32,473 nucleotides of DNA from Gammaproteobacteria bacterium (GTDB lineage: Bacteria; Pseudomonadota; Gammaproteobacteria; SZUA-140): the NCBI GenBank assembly GCA_015492435.1, contig WGFB01000005.1, positions 1 through 32,473 on the forward strand. The letters are read 5' to 3'. The position numbers and the translations under genes were made by a program. Shown one piece after another: positions 9,884-18,872 of this stretch (positions are counted from its first letter, which is position 1; each line of letters opens with the position of its first letter). The notes beneath the pieces were generated by a model. The model was given only the letters and a program-made list of their open reading frames with translations. It did no database searches and was not told the origin of the DNA.

Positions 9884-10905
9884 AAGGACAGGAGCGTTCT
9901 GCCGCGGCATTCCGTGACCGTCACGCTGGGGGGAAGCGGCCCCGCGTGGAGCGGCGGCGTTCCGCCAGGAGGGGGCGGATGCGCCCCTGGAGCGCCGCCT
10001 ATGTGACGGGTCACATGCAGGCCCTGCTGCACAGTCTGGGCCGCATGGCGCAGAAACCCCTGTCCAGCGCCATGACGGTGGCGGTGATCGGGATCGCCCT
10101 GGCCCTGCCCACGGGACTGCATGTCATCCTGCAGAACCTGCAGGGGGTCAGCGCCGGCTGGGAGAACACCGCCCAGATGTCCCTGTTCCTCAAGCAGGAT
10201 GTCCCGCCCGAGGCGGTGGAAAGCCTGCGCAGCCGCCTTGAGGATATGACGGAGATCGCCGCCGTGATGTACATAACGCCCCGGCAGGCCCTGGAAGAGT
10301 TCCGCGACAGCTCCGGTTTCGGCGCCGCGCTCGATTCCCTGCGGGAGAATCCCCTGCCCGCGGTGCTGGTAGTGCGGCCCCGGCTGGAATTCAACGATCC
10401 CCAATTACTGCAATCCCTGCGTGAGCGCATGCAGGCCCTGCCGCAGGTGGACATGGCCCAACTCGACATGGAGTGGATCGAGCGCCTTTTTGCCATCATG
10501 GAAATCGGACGCCGCGGCGTGCTCATACTGGGGGTGCTGCTCTCCCTGGCAGTGCTGCTCATCGTCGGCAACACCATCCGCCTGGCCATCCAGAACCGCC
10601 GCGAGGAGATCGAGGTGCAGAAGCTCATCGGCGCTACCGATGCCTTTATCCGCCGTCCTTTTCTGTACTATGGCTTCTGGTATGGTCTGTTTGGCGCGAT
10701 GACTGCATGGTTGTTGGTGAATGTCTCCCTGGCCCTGCTCAGCGGACCGGTGAGCCGCCTGTCCCTGCTCTATGACAGCGCGCGTACCCTCAGCGGCCTG
10801 GGTCTCAACGCTTCTCTGGCCCTGATGATGGCGGGCGTCCTGCTCGGCCTGCTGGGGGCCTGGGCGGCCGTGGGACGCAATCTGCGCGAGATCGAGCCAG
10901 AGTGA
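9880..10905 (+). CDS. ftsX: Cell division protein FtsX (permease-like)
   Basis: The 341-residue integral membrane partner of FtsE. A basic cytoplasmic N-terminus of about 60 residues is followed by TM1 (VAVIGIALALPTGLHVIL), a large periplasmic domain of about 120 residues that contacts the amidase activator, then three further membrane segments (VLLSLAVLLIVGNTI; YYGFWYGLFGAMTAWLLV; LMMAGVLLGLLGAW). The motif NTIRLAIQNRREEIEVQKLI after TM2 is highly characteristic of FtsX. The ATG overlaps the ftsE stop (ATGA), so translation is coupled. An internal ATG (MRPWSAAY) could be a shorter start. Confidence 0.95.
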   Translation: MKGQERSAAAFRDRHAGGKRPRVERRRSARRGRMRPWSAAYVTGHMQALLHSLGRMAQKPLSSAMTVAVIGIALALPTGLHVILQNLQGVSAGWENTAQMSLFLKQDVPPEAVESLRSRLEDMTEIAAVMYITPRQALEEFRDSSGFGAALDSLRENPLPAVLVVRPRLEFNDPQLLQSLRERMQALPQVDMAQLDMEWIERLFAIMEIGRRGVLILGVLLSLAVLLIVGNTIRLAIQNRREEIEVQKLIGATDAFIRRPFLYYGFWYGLFGAMTAWLLVNVSLALLSGPVSRLSLLYDSARTLSGLGLNASLALMMAGVLLGLLGAWAAVGRNLREIEPE

Positions 10906-10957
10906 TCAATTTTATATTATTATGAATCAATGGGTTACTTGGTTTTGTCGGGGCGGG

Positions 10958-10983
10958 AAAAGTTGCCGGTCCAGGGAACTTTT
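10958..10983 (+). terminator. Weak hairpin with T-rich 3' arm after ftsX
   Basis: AAAAGTT at 10958-10964 and AACTTTT at 10977-10983 are perfect seven-base complements around a 12-nt loop, 50 bp after ftsX and just before the CIRCE site of rpoH. The stem is AT-rich and its T tract is inside the stem. It may be a weak terminator or attenuator. Confidence 0.3.
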
Positions 10984-10990
10984 GCATCTG

Positions 10991-11017
10991 TTGGCACTCT
11001 TATAGGGTGAGTGCTAA
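10991..11017. promoter_or_regulatory. CIRCE operator (HrcA-binding site) upstream of rpoH
   Basis: TTGGCACTC, nine bases TTATAGGGT, then GAGTGCTAA. This matches the CIRCE consensus TTAGCACTC-N9-GAGTGCTAA at 17 of 18 arm positions with exact spacing. CIRCE is the site bound by the heat-shock repressor HrcA, known mainly before groESL and dnaK operons. Here it lies 45 bp upstream of the rpoH start and overlaps both elements of a sigma70-type promoter, so repressor binding should block RNA polymerase. hrcA itself is not in the window. Confidence 0.85.
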
Positions 11018-11020
11018 TAT
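10991..11020 (+). promoter_or_regulatory. Sigma70-type promoter of rpoH
   Basis: TTGGCA at 10991-10996 (5 of 6 to the -35 consensus), an 18-bp spacer, and TAATAT at 11015-11020 (4 of 6 to the -10). Transcription would begin near 11027, giving a leader of about 36 nt. The -35 lies in the left CIRCE arm and the -10 overlaps the right arm. Confidence 0.55.
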
Positions 11021-11062
11021 GGGTTTGCAAGGCACGGAAGACCGATTTTGGGAGGAAATACC

Positions 11063-11917
<855 letters not shown>

Positions 11918-11938
11918 GCACCCCAAGACGAACCATTG

Positions 11939-11955
11939 CTGCCCGGCGCGGGCAG
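11939..11955 (+). terminator. GC-rich hairpin after rpoH
   Basis: CTGCCCG and CGGGCAG are perfect seven-base complements with a GCG loop, 22 bp after the rpoH stop. No T tract follows, so intrinsic termination is doubtful. It may instead protect the mRNA 3' end. Confidence 0.35.
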
Positions 11956-12143
11956 GCGTCTCCCTCCGGAAACCTCTTCTTCGTTGCCTGAGAGCCGTGG
12001 GACTGGGTCGAGCATGGCGGAGTCCAGGCGAAATCACAAGCGCCAGGCGCGGGATTGAGCAGCGCACGGCAAGCTACAACAAGCTCCGGCACCGCGCCGG
12101 ATATCGTGTCACATCCCAATCCACGTTTCCACAATGATGGGTT

Positions 12144-13868
12144 CTACATGGTGCGCTTCAACAAGGGGCGCAGTTTGGACAGCGGCCGGGTATTCAGTAC
12201 GTCCTTTTTCTCCAGCCATCCCCGCCTCGCCTGGCCGACGCCATAGACGAGGTTGTCGAAATCCATGGTGCTGTGGGCGTCGGAATTGATACTCACCAGC
12301 ACGCCTTCGTCGCGGGCCATCATGCAATAGGCATCCAGCAGGTCGAGGCGCACGGGGTGGGCATTGAGTTCCAGGAAACAGCCCCGTTCACGCGCGTGGC
12401 GAATGATGCGGTTCATGTCCACGTCGTAGGGTTCGCGCTCCAGCAGCAGGCGCCCGGTGGGATGGGCCAGCAGGGTGAAGTGGGGGTGATCCATGGCCCT
12501 GAGGATACGGCGCGTCTGCCGGTCGCGGCTGAGGTGAAACTTGCTGTGCACGGCGCCGATGACCAGGTCCAGCCTGCCCAATACCTCGTCCGGCAGGTCC
12601 AGGCTGCCGTCTTCCAGGATGTCCACCTCGATCCCCTTCAGCAGGGTGATACCCTTCAGGTTCTCGTTGAGGGCGTCGATCGCCTCCATCTGCTGCAGCA
12701 GGCGGCGCGGGTCGAGGCCGCGGGCCACGGTGAGGCGCCGCGAATGTTCCGTGATGGCGAGGTATTCCAGTCCCCGTGACCGGGCGGCCAGGGCCATGGC
12801 CTTCAGGGTGTCGTGGCCGTCCGTCGCCCGGGTGTGGGCATGGAGGTCGCCCCTGAGATCGGCGCGCTCCACCAGCCGCGGCAGCATGCCGGCGCGGGCG
12901 GCCTCGATCTCGCCGCGGTTTTCTCTCAGTTCGGGCGGGATATAGGGCAGTCCCACGGCGCGGAAGACAGAAGCCTCCGTGTCTCCCGCCACACGCCGGC
13001 GTCCCTTGAAGACGCCATATTCGTTGATCTTGAGTCCCCGCTGTCGTGCCAGCTTGCGGACCTCGATATTGTGCGCCTTGGAGCCGGTGAAATAATACAG
13101 CGCCGCGCCGAAGCTCTGTTTGTCCACCACCCGCACATCCACCTGCAGGCCCGCGCGCAGGATGACCGTGGCGCGCGTCGTTCCCTGTGAGATCACCTGC
13201 GCGACTTCGTCGTAGCGGACGAGGTGCGCCATGACCGGGCTGCCCTGGTCCGCGCACACCAGCACGTCGAGGTCGCCGACCGTCTCCTTGCAACGGCGGT
13301 AGCTGCCGGCAACCATGACTTGCGAGACGCCCTCGGCCCGTTGCAGGTAGGCCACCAGCGATCGCGCGTATTGCGCCGCCGTGGCCAGCTTGATGCGCCG
13401 GTCCTTCTGGATGTGAGCCTCGATGTTCTCCAGGATGCGCAGCTCGGTCTTCTCGCCAAAACCCGGCAGGCTGCGCACCCGCCCGTCCTTGGCGGCGCGA
13501 TAGAGTTGCTCCGGCGTGTGGATATCCAACTCATGATACAGGGCGCTGACCCTCCGGGGGCCCAGCCCGGGGATCTTCAACAGTTCCGACAGGCCGGGCG
13601 AGGTGCGCTTGTGGAGCTTGTCCAGGGTGCGGCAATGGCCGGTGGCCAGGATCTCCTCTATCTTGGCGGCCAGGTCCTTGCCGATACCGGGCAGCCGCGT
13701 CAGGTCCTTTCCGCCAGCCACCATGTCGCCCACGTCCTGTCCCAGGTTGCGCAGCGTGCGGGCGGCGTTGCGGTAGGCGCGAATGCGGAAAGGATTGTCG
13801 TTTTCTACTTCGAGAAGATCGGCAATCTGTTCGAAGATCCCGGCGATGTCCGCATTGTGTATGGGCAC
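12144..13868 (-). CDS. polX: DNA polymerase/3'-5' exonuclease PolX
   Basis: A 574-residue bacterial family X polymerase fused to a PHP-type nuclease domain; relatives fill gaps and process ends in base-excision repair. Order of domains: helix-hairpin-helix motifs in the first 150 residues (LPGIGKDLAAKIEEI at about 59-73, IPGLGPRRVSALY at about 99-111); nucleotidyltransferase site Gly188-Ser189 (AGSYRR) with Asp199 and Asp201 (GDLDVLV) and Asp244 (QVDVRV); then the PHP domain from about 337 with DLHAHT (341-346), ITEHS, EVDIL, AHPTGRLL, LNAHP and NSDAH. All metal-binding PHP motifs appear intact. Length equals typical PolX (about 570). It is downstream of tRNA-Pro and ispB on the same strand, and convergent with rpoH. 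Confidence 0.93.
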   Translation of the reverse strand: MPIHNADIAGIFEQIADLLEVENDNPFRIRAYRNAARTLRNLGQDVGDMVAGGKDLTRLPGIGKDLAAKIEEILATGHCRTLDKLHKRTSPGLSELLKIPGLGPRRVSALYHELDIHTPEQLYRAAKDGRVRSLPGFGEKTELRILENIEAHIQKDRRIKLATAAQYARSLVAYLQRAEGVSQVMVAGSYRRCKETVGDLDVLVCADQGSPVMAHLVRYDEVAQVISQGTTRATVILRAGLQVDVRVVDKQSFGAALYYFTGSKAHNIEVRKLARQRGLKINEYGVFKGRRRVAGDTEASVFRAVGLPYIPPELRENRGEIEAARAGMLPRLVERADLRGDLHAHTRATDGHDTLKAMALAARSRGLEYLAITEHSRRLTVARGLDPRRLLQQMEAIDALNENLKGITLLKGIEVDILEDGSLDLPDEVLGRLDLVIGAVHSKFHLSRDRQTRRILRAMDHPHFTLLAHPTGRLLLEREPYDVDMNRIIRHARERGCFLELNAHPVRLDLLDAYCMMARDEGVLVSINSDAHSTMDFDNLVYGVGQARRGWLEKKDVLNTRPLSKLRPLLKRTM

Positions 13869-13980
13869 GTCAGTGTTTCAGGGCTGGGGATGCTCATCTC
13901 CTGCAACATTGTAGCGCAAGCCCAGGTGTATTTCCCTGCGGGAGGGCGAAGGGGAGAAAGAGATGGTGGATTGATTTCAC

Positions 13981-14057
13981 TGGTCGGGGTGAGAGGATTT
14001 GAACCTCCGGCCCCTGCCTCCCGAAGACAGTGCTCTACCAGGCTGAGCTACACCCCG
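13981..14057 (-). tRNA. tRNA-Pro (anticodon CGG)
   Basis: On the minus strand the 77-nt sequence begins CGGGGTGTAGCTCAGCCTGG. It has an anticodon stem CTGTC/GGCAG with loop TTCGGGA (anticodon CGG, reading CCG), a T arm GGAGGTTCAAATCCTC, acceptor pairing CGGGGTG/CACCCCG, and an encoded ACCA end. This is the proK type. It starts only 6 bp after the ispB stop, so it is probably processed from an ispB read-through transcript or has a promoter inside ispB. Confidence 0.95.
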
Positions 14058-14063
14058 AATGGA

Positions 14064-15032
14064 TCAATAATTACGCTTGACGGAAAACTCGGCCAAGGCG
14101 ATGAGCGCGTCTTTGTAGGGGCTTTCGTTGACCGGATCGATGGCCTCGATGGCCAGGTGAGCCTCCTTTTGCGCCGCACGCGCAGTGTATGCCAAGGCGT
14201 CCGTGGATTCAATGATTTTCAGTACGGCATCGATATGCTCACGGCCACCGGTCTGGATGGCGTTGCGGATGATGGCGGCCTGATCATCGGTGCCCACGCG
14301 CATGGCGTGGATGAGGGGCAGGGTCGGCTTGCCCTCGGCGAGGTCGTCGCCCAGGTTCTTGCCCATCTGTTCCGACGAGGCCGTGTAGTCGAGCACGTCG
14401 TCGATAAGCTGGAAGGCGGCGCCGATGTGCATGCCGTAGCGGGCCAGGGCCTCTTCCTTCTCCCGGGGCATGCCGCTGATGACGGCGCCCACCTGGGAGG
14501 CGGCCTCGAAGAGCTTGGCGGTCTTGCAGCGGATGACTTCCAGATAACTGGCTTCGCTGGTCTCGGCGTCATTGGTGTTGAGGAGCTGCAATACCTCGCC
14601 CTCGGCGATGGTGTTGGTGGTATGGGCCATGATCTCCATGATCCTGGCGTTGTTGACCTCCACCATCATCTCGAAGGCCCTCGAATAGAGGAAGTCGCCC
14701 ACCAGGACGCTGGCCTCGTTGCCCCACACGGCATTGGCGGTCTCCTGGCCGCGGCGCATTTCGGAGGCGTCCACCACGTCGTCGTGGAGCAGGGTGGCGG
14801 TGTGGATGAATTCGATGATGGCGGAGAGATTGATGTGGTCCGTGCCATCGTAGCCGGAAGCGCGGGCGCTCAGCAGCACCAATAGCGGGCGTATGCGCTT
14901 GCCCCCACCATTGACGATGTAATATGATAACTGATTGATCAGGCTGACATTTGACTTGAGGCGTTGGTGAATGGCGCGGTCCACGGCCGCCATATCGTCA
15001 GCGGTGAGCGCAAGAATTGCCTCAAAGTCCAT
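14064..15032 (-). CDS. ispB: Octaprenyl/polyprenyl diphosphate synthase
   Basis: A trans-polyprenyl diphosphate synthase that elongates farnesyl diphosphate with isopentenyl diphosphate to make the side chain of ubiquinone or menaquinone. The 322-residue protein carries the two Asp-rich Mg-binding motifs, DDVVD at 84-88 (LLHDDVVDASEMRRG) and DDVLD at 211-215 (FQLIDDVLDYTA), plus GGGKRIRPLLVLL at about 42-54. The ATG at 15032 gives MDFEAILALTADDM, aligning with E. coli IspB (323). A TTG at 15065 would add 11 residues; neither has a strong ribosome-binding site. It is divergent from rplU, as in E. coli, and precedes tRNA-Pro. Final chain length cannot be read from the sequence. Confidence 0.95.
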   Translation of the reverse strand: MDFEAILALTADDMAAVDRAIHQRLKSNVSLINQLSYYIVNGGGKRIRPLLVLLSARASGYDGTDHINLSAIIEFIHTATLLHDDVVDASEMRRGQETANAVWGNEASVLVGDFLYSRAFEMMVEVNNARIMEIMAHTTNTIAEGEVLQLLNTNDAETSEASYLEVIRCKTAKLFEAASQVGAVISGMPREKEEALARYGMHIGAAFQLIDDVLDYTASSEQMGKNLGDDLAEGKPTLPLIHAMRVGTDDQAAIIRNAIQTGGREHIDAVLKIIESTDALAYTARAAQKEAHLAIEAIDPVNESPYKDALIALAEFSVKRNY

Positions 15033-15143
15033 CGGTGTAGCAGGGATATTTTGTGGTATTGGCAAGATGTTTCACATTTCTGGTAAGCGGTCTCTGAGTG
15101 TAAGATTCTTGGCTATCCGTGGCAAGTCGAAAACATTAAATCA

Positions 15144-15172
15144 TTGACCTGTTTTGGCTCTGCCGCTAAAAT
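15144..15172 (+). promoter_or_regulatory. Sigma70 promoter of rplU-rpmA
   Basis: TTGACC at 15144-15149, a 17-bp spacer and TAAAAT at 15167-15172: five of six matches in each box with ideal spacing. It lies 48 bp before the rplU ATG in the ispB/rplU divergent gap, as expected for a strong ribosomal-protein promoter. Confidence 0.7.
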
Positions 15173-15219
15173 GCGCGGCTTGCATCGATTTTGATGAACG
15201 ACATGGTCTGGAGTGGAAT

Positions 15220-15534
15220 ATGTACGCGGTATTTGTAACCGGGGGTAAGCAATATCGGGCATCCGAGGGTGATGTCCTGCGCATCGAGAAACTCAACGCG
15301 GCCGACGGCGACACGGTCGATTTCGACAAGGTGCTGATGATTTCCGATGGTGACGGCATCAAGATCGGCGCGCCCTATGTGGAGGGCGGCAAGGTCACCG
15401 CTCTGGTCAAGGCGCAGGGCCGCCATAAGAAGATCAAGATCATCAAGTTCCGCCGCCGCAAGCACTCGCGCAAGCAGATGGGGCACCGTCAGTCCTATAC
15501 CGAAGTGCAGATCACGGGCATCAGTGCGGCATAA
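15220..15534 (+). CDS. rplU: 50S ribosomal protein L21
   Basis: A 104-residue ribosomal protein of the large subunit that binds 23S rRNA. It begins [18 protein letters not shown], with the conserved basic C-terminal block [18 protein letters not shown] and the terminal VQITGI. The ATG at 15220 has GGAGTGG just upstream (15211-15217). An in-frame start at 15154 would add 22 unrelated residues. First gene of rplU-rpmA-obgE-proB. Confidence 0.97.
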   Translation: MYAVFVTGGKQYRASEGDVLRIEKLNAADGDTVDFDKVLMISDGDGIKIGAPYVEGGKVTALVKAQGRHKKIKIIKFRRRKHSRKQMGHRQSYTEVQITGISAA

Positions 15535-15565
15535 CGGCGCATTCAGTTTCGAGAGGTAGAAAGAA

Positions 15566-15823
15566 ATGGCTCATAAAAAGGCAGGCGGCAGCACCCGCAA
15601 CGGCCGCGATTCAGAATCCAAACGCCTGGGCGTGAAGCGCTTTGGCGGCGAGTCGGTGCGGGCCGGCAACATCATCATCAGACAGCGCGGCACCCGCGTT
15701 CACCCCGGCGTCAACGTGGGTTGCGGACATGATCACACCCTGTTCGCCAAGGCGGACGGCAAGGTGCTGTTCGAAACCAAGGGACCCAAAAAGCGCAAAT
15801 ACGTCAGCGTCGTCCCCCACTGA
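15566..15823 (+). CDS. rpmA: 50S ribosomal protein L27
   Basis: An 85-residue large-subunit protein whose N-terminus reaches the peptidyl transferase centre. It starts [20 protein letters not shown], followed by LGVKRFGG, the diagnostic L27 N-terminus, and ends with [17 protein letters not shown] ribosome-binding site is present. It lies 31 bp after rplU and is followed by an intrinsic terminator. Confidence 0.98.
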   Translation: MAHKKAGGSTRNGRDSESKRLGVKRFGGESVRAGNIIIRQRGTRVHPGVNVGCGHDHTLFAKADGKVLFETKGPKKRKYVSVVPH

Positions 15824-15851
15824 GTACCGCACGACATCAGGCGTATCACAG

Positions 15852-15878
15852 AAACCCCGTCACCGCACGGGGTTTTTT
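15852..15878 (+). terminator. Intrinsic terminator after rpmA
   Basis: Perfect nine-base stem AAACCCCGT (15852-15860) and ACGGGGTTT (15867-15875) with loop CACCGC, followed by further T residues to 15878. It should end or attenuate the highly expressed rplU-rpmA transcript before obgE. Confidence 0.85.
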
Positions 15879-15888
15879 GCTTGTGGAA

Positions 15889-16034
15889 GGGGCAAGGGAC
15901 AAGATACAAGGGACAAGGAGCAAGGTACAAACGATGGGGATGCAGGTGGCCGGGATGTTCTGGCAATACAGTGGCGCATGATGCACACATCGTTAGCGTA
16001 TCATTCTTGTAACTTGTACCTTTCCCCTTGTACC
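15889..16034. repeat. Heptamer-repeat inverted repeat between rpmA and obgE
   Basis: The left arm, 15889-15930, is six consecutive 7-mers of the form GGNNCAA: GGGGCAA, GGGACAA, GATACAA, GGGACAA, GGAGCAA, GGTACAA. The right arm, 16007-16034, is four complementary units: TTGTAAC, TTGTACC, TTTCCCC, TTGTACC. The right arm stops 9 bp before the obgE ATG. The unit is the same as in the obgE/proB gap. Pairing between arms is imperfect. Confidence 0.75.
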
Positions 16035-16037
16035 TGA

Positions 16038-17186
<1,149 letters not shown>

Positions 17187-18314
17187 ATGACTTCCCGCAC
17201 CCCTCTGAAAAACGCCCGCCGCTGGGTCGTCAAGGTCGGCAGCTCCCTGTTGACCAATGACGGCGCCGGGCTGGATACCTCTCTGATCGATGGCTGGGCC
17301 GAACAGATGGCCGCCTTGTGCCGAGAAGGCGCCGAGGTGGTGCTGGTTTCTTCCGGCGCCGTGTCGGAGGGCATCAAGCGCCTGGGGTGGCGGCGCCGGC
17401 CCCATGCCCTCCATGAGCTGCAGGCGGCCGCGGCGGTGGGGCAGATGGGCGTCATCCAGGCCTATGAGTCCGCCTTCCAGAGACAGGGGGTGCGCACCGC
17501 GCAGATTCTGCTGTCTCACGACGATCTGGCCGACCGCCAGCGCTATCTCAACGCGCGCAGCACCCTGCGCACCCTATTGAATCTTGGGGTGGTGCCGGTG
17601 ATCAATGAAAACGACACGGTGGCCGTGGAGGAGATCCGCTTCGGCGACAATGACACCCTGGCGGGTCTTGTGGCCAACCTCATCGAGTCGGACATACTGG
17701 TGATTCTCACCGATCAGGAGGGCATGTATGACCGCGATCCCAACCGGCATTCCGATGCCAAGCTGATTCACGAGGCGCAGGCCGGCGATCCCGTGCTCGA
17801 ACAGCAGGCCGCCGGTGGTGGCGTCGGTAAATGGGGGCGCGGCGGCATGCTCACCAAGGTGCGGGCCGCGCGCCACGCCGCCCGTTCCGGCACCCCCACC
17901 CTCATCGCTTCGGGGCGCCGCGGCGGCGTGTTGCAGGCCATTGCCCGGGGAGAGGAAGTGGGCACCCTCATCCTGCCCGCCCAGGCCCCCATGGATGCGC
18001 GCAAGCGCTGGCTGGCCGGGCAACTACAGGTGCGCGGCCGCTTCATCCTGGACGACGGGGCCGTCAAGGTGCTGCGTGAATCGGGCAGCAGCCTGCTGCC
18101 CATCGGCGTCAAGGCGGTGGAGGGCGGTTTTGCCCGTGGCGAGGTGGTGGCCTGTGTGGATGGGCAGGGAAGTGAAATCGCCCGGGGCCTGGTGAACTAC
18201 AACGCCGAGGAGGCGCGCAAGATCATGGGGCGTCCCAGCCGGGACATCGAGGCCATCCTGGGGTATGTCGATGAGCCGGAACTGATCCACCGCGACAACA
18301 TGGTGATGCTGTAG
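17187..18314 (+). CDS. proB: Glutamate 5-kinase
   Basis: Catalyses the first step of proline synthesis, phosphorylation of glutamate. The 375-residue protein has the amino-acid kinase domain ([14 protein letters not shown] near the N-terminus, [36 protein letters not shown] split over two blocks, [13 protein letters not shown], and GGMLTKV), then a C-terminal PUA domain of about 100 residues ending near the conserved [17 protein letters not shown] 17187 fits the E. coli protein (367). A TTG at 17151 would add 12 residues encoded by the repeat array. There is no Shine-Dalgarno; the base before ATG is the end of the heptamer array. A strong terminator follows. Confidence 0.95.
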   Translation: MTSRTPLKNARRWVVKVGSSLLTNDGAGLDTSLIDGWAEQMAALCREGAEVVLVSSGAVSEGIKRLGWRRRPHALHELQAAAAVGQMGVIQAYESAFQRQGVRTAQILLSHDDLADRQRYLNARSTLRTLLNLGVVPVINENDTVAVEEIRFGDNDTLAGLVANLIESDILVILTDQEGMYDRDPNRHSDAKLIHEAQAGDPVLEQQAAGGGVGKWGRGGMLTKVRAARHAARSGTPTLIASGRRGGVLQAIARGEEVGTLILPAQAPMDARKRWLAGQLQVRGRFILDDGAVKVLRESGSSLLPIGVKAVEGGFARGEVVACVDGQGSEIARGLVNYNAEEARKIMGRPSRDIEAILGYVDEPELIHRDNMVML

Positions 18315-18330
18315 CGGGAGACTGGAAAAT

Positions 18331-18359
18331 AAAAAAGCCGGGGCTTGCCCGGCTTTTTT
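18331..18359. terminator. Bidirectional intrinsic terminator between proB and rpsT
   Basis: Perfect 12-bp stem, AAAAAAGCCGGG (18331-18342) with CCCGGCTTTTTT (18348-18359), loop GCTTG. T tracts exist on both strands, so it can serve proB (plus) and rpsT (minus), which converge here. Confidence 0.93.
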
Positions 18360-18380
18360 ATATGTGTCGAAGTGCGGCGC

Positions 18381-18647
18381 CTAGCTCGACAGCTGGCGGA
18401 TATGAGCGTTGAGACGGCTCTTCAGGCGCGCGGCCTTGTTCTTGTGAATGATGCCTTTGCGGGCCATGGAGTCGAGCATGGGCGCGGCGGACTGGTAGGC
18501 GCTTGCAGCCGCGTCCTTGTCGCCGGCCGAGATCGCCTTGACGACCTTCTTGGTCGCGGTGCGCATCCTGGAGCGCAATGCGGTATTATGGGCCCGGTGT
18601 TTTTCAGCCTGACGGGCGCGCTTTCTGGCTTGTGCCGAATTCGCCAA
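18381..18647 (-). CDS. rpsT: 30S ribosomal protein S20
   Basis: An 88-residue primary-binding protein of the small subunit. It begins [20 protein letters not shown] and is Lys/Arg/Ala-rich throughout, ending in NAHIRQLSS, all typical of S20. The start codon is TTG (18645-18647), with GAGGAG about 8 bp upstream on the minus strand. A UUG start is also used in E. coli rpsT, where it takes part in autogenous translational control. An ATG 6 bp upstream is out of frame. It converges with proB at the shared terminator and is divergent from murJ. Confidence 0.97.
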   Translation of the reverse strand: MANSAQARKRARQAEKHRAHNTALRSRMRTATKKVVKAISAGDKDAAASAYQSAAPMLDSMARKGIIHKNKAARLKSRLNAHIRQLSS

Positions 18648-18685
18648 GTTCCATACTCCTCTGCTTCATTGGATTGAAAGGGCAC

Positions 18686-18716
18686 ATAGTTTGCAGATTT
18701 TCTTCCTGCTTGTCAA
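18686..18716 (-). promoter_or_regulatory. Candidate rpsT promoter
   Basis: A perfect TTGACA (18716-18711 on the minus strand) lies 64 bp before the rpsT start. The -10 is weak: CAAACT at a 17-bp spacer or AACTAT at 19 bp. Confidence 0.4.
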
Positions 18717-18759
18717 TCACGGGCGTATGGGGTCTCGGATGGTTTACGGGTATCGATTG

Positions 18760-18832
18760 ACCACGAAGCGCACGAAGGACACGAAGATATGGCTAAAAAA
18801 GTCTTCTTCGTGTCCTTCGTGCGCTTCGTGGT
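18760..18832. repeat. Perfect 28-bp hairpin of CACGAAG repeats upstream of murJ
   Basis: The left arm, 18760-18787, contains three CACGAAGNN units (9-bp period). The right arm, 18805-18832, is its exact 28-base reverse complement. The loop is 17 nt. It lies in the rpsT/murJ divergent gap, 40 bp before the murJ start, and would be part of the murJ leader if transcription starts upstream. No T tract follows on either strand. Confidence 0.9.
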
Positions 18833-18872
18833 GAGCGTCTTACATGCAGGGCATTGATCTGACACAGGATTT

